This document shows, in pieces, positions 59,008-64,000 of a DNA stretch of 64,000 nt. The position numbers were made by a program, and so were the translations under genes. Below the pieces are notes generated by a model. That model searched no databases, had not been told where the DNA came from, and worked only from the letters and a program-made list of their open reading frames with translations. The DNA lies in NCBI GenBank assembly GCA_947184155.2, contig CAMXCT020000457.1, forward strand, positions 185,186-249,185, in the 5' to 3' direction. Numbering within the stretch: the stretch's first letter is position 1; each line of letters opens with the position of its first letter. The stretch is from Cladocopium goreaui. Its lineage: Eukaryota; Sar; Dinophyceae; Suessiales; Symbiodiniaceae.

Positions 59008-60928
59008 ACAGTGCAACCCCAAATTCATCGAAGTTGCTTTCCTTTCAGGACCAGCCATTGAATTTTTTGCAAAGGAACAACTCGAAGCCCTCCAAGACTG
59101 GTATAGTGCCTCCGGCCAGCACCTGGACCCCATTGATGCGACCGTCCAGGGACAGAAAAGCCCGATCCCAAAGACCTTCTTCCTACATACAATGTGGATG
59201 TTCGGATGTACTAAGCCTACCCGAGAGCTTACCGCTGTCGCGCAAACCTCCCCGTGCAGATACCACCTGGGATTAGGTATCTATAATGTACAAACGGCAG
59301 TGGAAGGAATGGAGGGCAACAAAAGATCACATTTCTTGCATTTGTGCGGCCAGTTGCTACGTCTAGTGCTAATTCCATGTCACGTAGAGGGCGAGCGTCA
59401 CCCCTGGACCCGCTCCACGGCACTATCCTTTGCCGCTGAGATTGACGGACATGTTTTAGGCACACTCTGCGCAGTGACAATGGCGTTGCTCACCAATCGG
59501 CTAGATCTGTGTATCCAAGGGCTTTTCGGAGCAGGCAAGTCGAAATCGATGGCAATCCTCATCCTGGCCTTGATTGAAATCGACAATACCGACAGCCTCA
59601 AAATACTGTTCATTTGTAAAGAGAACTCCGGCACTAGATCCTTTGCTGATCTCCTCCTATGGCTCGACCCCCCGTCGGGGGTGTTTGGGCGCATAGGTAG
59701 GCTGGTGGGAGACCAAGAGCGCAACAAAAGCAGTTACTCCCACACGAAATTCGATATCCACCCGAGAGAAAGAAGGCAAATGCTGAACAAGTGTCAGTTA
59801 ATTTTAGCCACCGGGGGAACGGTAGCCCAGGATCTTACCATGCAATGGTCCACAATGGGTAGTTTTATGCAAGAGCTCTCCCTCCTGGTCATTGATGAAG
59901 GCCAGCAGTATGGTACTGACCGCGAGATTGCAGTTATCAGCCTGCTGAAACAGCAACCCCTGGTCTTGTGGACAGGAGACTCTGAGCAGACACCTGGCGG
60001 CATCGATCGGGCAGCTCGCAACGCAAAAAGGTCACGACAACTACTGCTAGCCAAAAAGCATGGACTGCGAAGCGACCGCAATTATTACATGCCAGCCAAC
60101 CTTGCCGATGCAATGATCCGACTGCTGGACGGTTCGGCAAATGAAGGTTTAGCGGCTCTTAGTCAAATCCTCAAACGAGGACAGTCCACGTTAGGTCAGC
60201 TATGGACAAGTCACCTCTCGCCGCAGGATGAGGAAGACCTCAGAGCAGCCAGCACTGTGCTTCCAGGCCTCAAAGCCCAATTTGAAGCCGCCCAGCCCAA
60301 TATGCAACGACACTCCCGATTTGTGGACTCAGAACTGCTGGAGGGTACCGCTCTAAATTTTCCACGGTCTCTCGTGCGCCTTGCCTGGATTTTGCAACAT
60401 GCCGCTACCCTCCTACCCATGGCTGGTGACATACAAGCAGTCTTAAATTCCCAAACCGCCGGAGTGAGTGACATCCATGCTTGGGGGTTAATGCTTCCCT
60501 CCAGCTCCAGAGTTAGTCCTGTGACATACCATGCAGTGGTTGCAGTTAGATATCCCGATCTTTGCAGGCAGATCAATGGCCTATGGGAACTGGGAAGCTT
60601 TGCCTCGGGAGGACTTCCCGACAAGCCACCAGGGTTCCAATTAGTGCTTTGGGATACGAATGCTAGGATTAACGGGTTGGTAGCGACAGATTTAGAGACT
60701 CTTGTGTCAGAGGTGCTCACCCCCTTCCCTCACAATGCTGGATTTGCAGACGGGCTTTTTACTATGACCACCGCAACTGATCACAAGAACAACTTGAATC
60801 GCTCCGTGCTCAAAAGGGATTATGTTCGCACCCTGCGTGTCGAAACAATAGCCAATTCAGCAGGAGGAACAGCACAGGTATCAATCGTAGCTCAGCCCAG
60901 TATTGGATTTCTCAACACTAAATACTAG
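58982..60928 (+). CDS. superfamily-1 helicase, N-terminal ATPase part
   Basis: 648 codons. Walker A is IQGLFGAGKSKSM (about 59,514), the motif Ia-like strand ILFICKENSG, motif II LLVIDEGQQYG (about 59,886), motif III LVLWTGDSEQTPGG, and a domain-2 part including SSSRVSPVTYHAVVA. The motif set is that of Upf1-like SF1 helicases. The frame is +1 relative to the preceding ORF and ends at TAG (60926-60928). The same frame then continues into motif VI, so the stop truncates the helicase core. ATP-dependent unwinding of nucleic acid is the expected activity of the intact protein. Confidence 0.75.
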   Translation: MSLLPHAYRQCNPKFIEVAFLSGPAIEFFAKEQLEALQDWYSASGQHLDPIDATVQGQKSPIPKTFFLHTMWMFGCTKPTRELTAVAQTSPCRYHLGLGIYNVQTAVEGMEGNKRSHFLHLCGQLLRLVLIPCHVEGERHPWTRSTALSFAAEIDGHVLGTLCAVTMALLTNRLDLCIQGLFGAGKSKSMAILILALIEIDNTDSLKILFICKENSGTRSFADLLLWLDPPSGVFGRIGRLVGDQERNKSSYSHTKFDIHPRERRQMLNKCQLILATGGTVAQDLTMQWSTMGSFMQELSLLVIDEGQQYGTDREIAVISLLKQQPLVLWTGDSEQTPGGIDRAARNAKRSRQLLLAKKHGLRSDRNYYMPANLADAMIRLLDGSANEGLAALSQILKRGQSTLGQLWTSHLSPQDEEDLRAASTVLPGLKAQFEAAQPNMQRHSRFVDSELLEGTALNFPRSLVRLAWILQHAATLLPMAGDIQAVLNSQTAGVSDIHAWGLMLPSSSRVSPVTYHAVVAVRYPDLCRQINGLWELGSFASGGLPDKPPGFQLVLWDTNARINGLVATDLETLVSEVLTPFPHNAGFADGLFTMTTATDHKNNLNRSVLKRDYVRTLRVETIANSAGGTAQVSIVAQPSIGFLNTKY

Positions 60929-63037
60929 TCCAATGGCTCTCCTACAGAAGATACTGAAGACTGCCTTGGCAGAATCACTGTGGGGCTCGCCCGGTCCAAA
61001 TCCTTAACAGTGCTAGTCTCTCCGCTGGACATGATGGGGCTCATGGGCATGGCGCAGGTGGTTGCCACAATTGCATACGGCATCCGGGGCCTCCGGAGAG
61101 GAGTAACGACGTGGAGGTGGCCAGACTTTGACCCTGACCCGGTTCAAGAGAATCTCGCACAGTTAAGCCGATGGTCGCTGAATTCGGCACCAACCTGGGA
61201 GTTCCCTCCCCTTGCAATCGCCAATCAATACTACGACCAGCAAGCTGAAGAGCGAGCGAGATACTGTCTGATATTGGTGCGAGGGTCAGACCTACGATGG
61301 CTAAACAGAGAGCGCCTCCAAGAAGTTGAAGCAGGTTTACGAACTCAACACAAGTGGCTCCCCGAGCAAGATCTCCCTTTCTCTGAAGTTGTCCTATATG
61401 CCTACGCTGCTGATCGCACACCCTCTCCCACCTACGTGTGCCTACCCTCAGGACTGTACAAAGCACGCACCGGGCACATAGTAGCACAGTCGGGCCCAGA
61501 ACAGGAGATCCAGTCCTTGCCTGGTATATACTTCTTTGATGGATGGCGATTACACCCGAAGTTACCAATCCCAGACCACTTGCCGCGCGCAAAAGAAGCG
61601 CCAGTCCAAGGTACCGCTCTCAATGCACCTGCACCTGACACGGAACCCAAACGGTCGCCAGAGGAAGAGGCGAGAGACATCCTTGCAGTAGCTGCCAAGA
61701 ACCAGCCCGAAGACGGGCCAAACACAAGAAGAGCAGCTGTCCGCGCATGCAAGTACTTAAGAGCCATGGTCAGTCAATATGAGACCACCATCCAAGCAGT
61801 GCATAGTGCCACCCGCACCCACACGCAAAAAAGCAAAGGCACGGTAGGCCCTGCAGTTGACTATCGCCCGCAAGGAGAAGCTCTCCCAGTCATCTCAGCA
61901 GACCTAACCTCCGAATTATTGCACTGTTTATCCACGCTCCCAGACCCATGGCCCCTGGCTAAGATCACCATAGACATGGAGAAACCGAGCCAGTGGGTCT
62001 CAAAGTTGTGCAGACTTTACTTTGCTGACGAGTATGCCAAGCGAACAGTTGGATTGCCCTCACGTAGGCATGTCCCGGACATCGTGGGTGCACTACGAGC
62101 AGTTCAAGCCATCCTCCCCAAACTCGAAGCCAAAATGATTGAATTCTTAGCTGAATGGATAGTCACTCTTCTAATGCCAGCCTCGCACGTATTGGAAGTG
62201 AGGGCACCTCACCTTTCCTTTATGATGCTCAAGGAATACTGGTTTAGGGAACTGTACCTAGGCCTGAAAGTCACAGCATCCTTCGACCGCGCTGAATCAT
62301 ACACCAGAGTGATCGATGGTCAGGTAAGATGTATCACGCCTGAAGTCAAGCCGCAAAATTTGCAGGTCATTTGGAACGTGCAGTTTATCACAGTCTTTGT
62401 GCCGGCATGGATGATCCCGCCCGTCCACCATAGCCTGCGCAGAGAAAGCATTAAAACCGCTAGTTCTGCAAGTCCCATAGGAGTCCAGTCAGTCCGTCCC
62501 ACCTGGTTTGAAGACACAACACCCAAGGACACCACATCTCAATCACCTCAAGACCCTCAAAAGGAGCAACCCCAGCCTCTACATGGGCCGAAGTTAGTCA
62601 TGAGAGAAGAGGTGTTACCAGCGAATGACCAACCCCAGTTCTCGTCGCTTGAGCTTTTGGCTGGCAGAGGCCTATTGGCACCTGACACATGGAAGTGCAA
62701 ACGTGCTCAAGTCAGCCTCAAGGCAACTATTGATGTCCCCATGTTGGGTACAATCATAGAGCAAAATGGTGACGGACTCCTGGAGGACTCTCACATGCCT
62801 GTGGGATGGCCACTCCACATCGATGGCGCTGTCAGACAATGTTGTATTCACAGAGCTGCCAGCTTGCAAGAATTAGATGATATGCTCAAAGAATATGACA
62901 AGAAAAGGGATTCAGTGAAAATCAACTATGACGCGCCTCAATGGTCCCATCATGCAGTGTTGGGAACCGAAAGTATATGGAACCGAAACCAAGATATACA
63001 ATGGAGCAACTATGGGCTGACTCCGAGCCTGCCATAA
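60929..63037 (+). CDS. helicase motif VI and C-terminal region
   Basis: Open in the same frame as the preceding helicase ORF after a single TAG; the first codon usable is a GTG at 60980. It starts with GRITVGLARSK, equivalent to GRATVALTRA (motif VI) of the minus copy, then SPLDMMGLMGMAQ. The remaining ~600 residues include a charged helical segment and a C-terminal module (LHGPKLVMREEVLP...IDVPMLGTIIEQNGDG...MPVGWPLHIDG) that is duplicated, broken, at 54.3-54.7 kb. No known fold was recognised for the C-terminal module. Confidence 0.65.
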   Translation, partial: SNGSPTEDTEDCLGRITVGLARSKSLTVLVSPLDMMGLMGMAQVVATIAYGIRGLRRGVTTWRWPDFDPDPVQENLAQLSRWSLNSAPTWEFPPLAIANQYYDQQAEERARYCLILVRGSDLRWLNRERLQEVEAGLRTQHKWLPEQDLPFSEVVLYAYAADRTPSPTYVCLPSGLYKARTGHIVAQSGPEQEIQSLPGIYFFDGWRLHPKLPIPDHLPRAKEAPVQGTALNAPAPDTEPKRSPEEEARDILAVAAKNQPEDGPNTRRAAVRACKYLRAMVSQYETTIQAVHSATRTHTQKSKGTVGPAVDYRPQGEALPVISADLTSELLHCLSTLPDPWPLAKITIDMEKPSQWVSKLCRLYFADEYAKRTVGLPSRRHVPDIVGALRAVQAILPKLEAKMIEFLAEWIVTLLMPASHVLEVRAPHLSFMMLKEYWFRELYLGLKVTASFDRAESYTRVIDGQVRCITPEVKPQNLQVIWNVQFITVFVPAWMIPPVHHSLRRESIKTASSASPIGVQSVRPTWFEDTTPKDTTSQSPQDPQKEQPQPLHGPKLVMREEVLPANDQPQFSSLELLAGRGLLAPDTWKCKRAQVSLKATIDVPMLGTIIEQNGDGLLEDSHMPVGWPLHIDGAVRQCCIHRAASLQELDDMLKEYDKKRDSVKINYDAPQWSHHAVLGTESIWNRNQDIQWSNYGLTPSLP

Positions 63038-63058
63038 GCAAGAAAACGACCACGTCAT

Positions 63059-63559
63059 ATGATGTGCAAGCAAAGACGTCCAACGTGCCGTAGCGGCCAT
63101 TCAGCGCTTCCCATCCCCCATTCCTCCGACAGGCCCTTCCTACGAGCGTTAGGGACACCAGCTGCCCTGAAAGCCCCACCGCAGACTGACACCCTATCGC
63201 AAAGAGCTCTGGAGGAATGGGAACGCACTTTGTGTGAAAACAAGGCGGTGGCAATCCTCGCCGAGATACAAGCCGGCCAACCAACCATAATCCACAAAGA
63301 TGGTGGCGAAATGCTCATTGCCATTGTCCTTGAGAGGCCACTGGCGGAAGCGAAGGAGCTGGTTGATGACCCTGCGGCATTCACTCGCGAAATGACGCGG
63401 ATCCTGAGTGACAAGCGAACCCACCCGCTCATCGCCCAAATGATGAAACCAGCGGAGAGCAGTGATCCGCCCCCCGCCACTGCTGCCGCCAGTGGTGCTA
63501 GTAGCAGTGGCGACCCTCGACCACCTCACACGAGCAGTTCCAGTAAGCCACATGGGTAA
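63059..63559 (+). CDS. small conserved ORF of the helicase element
   Basis: 166 codons from an ATG pair at 63059. The core (LCENKAVAILAEIQAGQPTI, GGEMLIAIVLERPLAEAKEL, FTREMTRILSDK) is conserved, mostly with conservative changes, in the inverted copy at 54188-53979. This favours real coding over chance. The protein is alpha-helical with a Ser/Pro-rich tail. No family was recognised. It follows the helicase ORF on the same strand. Confidence 0.55.
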   Translation: MMCKQRRPTCRSGHSALPIPHSSDRPFLRALGTPAALKAPPQTDTLSQRALEEWERTLCENKAVAILAEIQAGQPTIIHKDGGEMLIAIVLERPLAEAKELVDDPAAFTREMTRILSDKRTHPLIAQMMKPAESSDPPPATAAASGASSSGDPRPPHTSSSSKPHG

Positions 63560-64000
63560 CGCAGAATACTCCAGTGTCCCATCCATGCATTCAGCCTGTA
63601 AGTTGACCTAGGTTGCGCGGCGTTGTCACCATGGGGTACTCATGGTTGATTACTGCCCGCTGCGACTACCTTTGCCGTTAGCATGCCGATGCCAGTTTGG
63701 GACGGGAGGCGGTGGGGGGCGGTTATAATAATCCTCTTCTGGGTTTCTTCAGGTGTTTTTTGTGTTCGGGTTGATCTACCTTAAGTACATCTAGCCATGG
63801 TGCCCGTCGCCGTTTGACCTTCGATCAACCAATCTTTCGACCGGCCAATGATTTAGTCCACCTACAAACCTGTAGACATTGTCCGTTGGAATGGAGCGAC
63901 CGACTCCCATCAAAGACGCCGCTGTCCATCGTCTTGCACAGTCCATCACTCAAATGACCCTCTGCCAGGTCACTACCAGTCGATGATGCCACCAAACTTC
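63560..64000. other. non-coding 3' region of helicase element
   Basis: No coding frame. It is homologous, inverted, to 53420-53890 apart from two segments present in only one copy. It holds the hairpin at 63628-63647. Confidence 0.6.
63628..63647. repeat. ACCATGGGGTACTCATGGTT hairpin
   Basis: GTACC-family hairpin, reverse complement type. It lies in a segment of roughly 80 bp that is missing from the homologous site in the inverted copy near 53,830. Confidence 0.65.

Larger units (their letters stand above)
62512..64000. repeat. right copy of helicase-element 3' module (inverted to 53420-54902)
   Basis: Includes the end of the helicase ORF, the small ORF at 63059-63559 and ~440 bp of non-coding sequence. 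The outer limit is beyond the window. Together with the left copy it flanks the element like long inverted repeats. Confidence 0.75.

Noticed and set aside
53420-64000. Classical DNA transposon with terminal inverted repeats
   Set aside because: The inverted modules include the 3' coding part of the helicase gene and are rearranged internally; no transposase or target duplication is visible, and the right end lies outside the window.

Overview
This window reads as nuclear DNA of a dinoflagellate, most probably a Symbiodiniaceae member (Symbiodinium/Cladocopium type). The main evidence is a tandem set of degenerate dinoflagellate spliced-leader (DinoSL) relics at about 24,464-24,558. A retroelement ORF carrying a cytosine-C5 DNA methyltransferase, a combination reported from dinoflagellates, supports this. 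No ordinary host housekeeping gene, tRNA, rRNA or CRISPR array could be recognised. Almost everything is retroelement or mobile-element DNA, much of it nested or broken.

Layout. (1) 1-10 kb: 3' ends of minus-strand poly(A) retroelements. One ends at about 1,594 and carries a ubiquitin-specific-protease (USP, C19) ORF at 1,723-4,134. Upstream lie a shared leader (4,022-4,549) and a 593-codon ORF of unknown function (4,668-6,449). From 6.45 to 9.9 kb there is no gene, only diverged repeats and short covarying hairpins. (2) 9.9-24.6 kb: one very large minus-strand LINE-like element. It has SL relics at its 5' end, then a long unknown N-terminal region, a USP-like domain, a DNMT3-like methyltransferase, an APE endonuclease, a reverse transcriptase, an RNase H and a C-terminal region with polymerase-palm-like motifs, then a poly(A) tail. 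A 28-bp tandem duplication and two in-frame stops split what otherwise appears to be one reading frame of about 13.4 kb. (3) 24.6-28.3 kb: simple repeats, a ~55-bp satellite array and ~450-bp blocks made of nested palindromes.

(4) 28.3-35.7 kb (minus) and 55.4-63.0 kb (plus): two diverged copies of a huge protein that joins a GT-A-like N-terminal region, an alpha/beta-hydrolase triad and a superfamily-1 helicase. Both copies are interrupted by stops and frameshifts, but their motifs are conserved. (5) 35.7-53.4 kb: a Ty1/copia element with 545-bp LTRs (about 98% identical by eye) in minus orientation. Its gag is split by a complete 7.0-kb tyrosine-recombinase (Ngaro/DIRS-type) retroelement at 44,714-51,729 with classic split direct repeats. 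(6) 53.4-54.9 kb and 62.5-64.0 kb: inverted copies of the 3' module of the helicase element, with an internal ~600-bp inversion in the left copy.

The retroelements share parts. The leader of the USP element is homologous to the leader of the plus-strand helicase element. Three poly(A)-terminated 3' ends share a CTCYG/CRGAG stem-loop at a similar distance from the tail. A family of short hairpins built around GGTACC/GGTGCC, with compensating arm changes, lies both between genes and in frame inside the DNMT, RT and other ORFs. Many long open frames begin at non-ATG codons or directly after a stop, so start positions are mostly uncertain.
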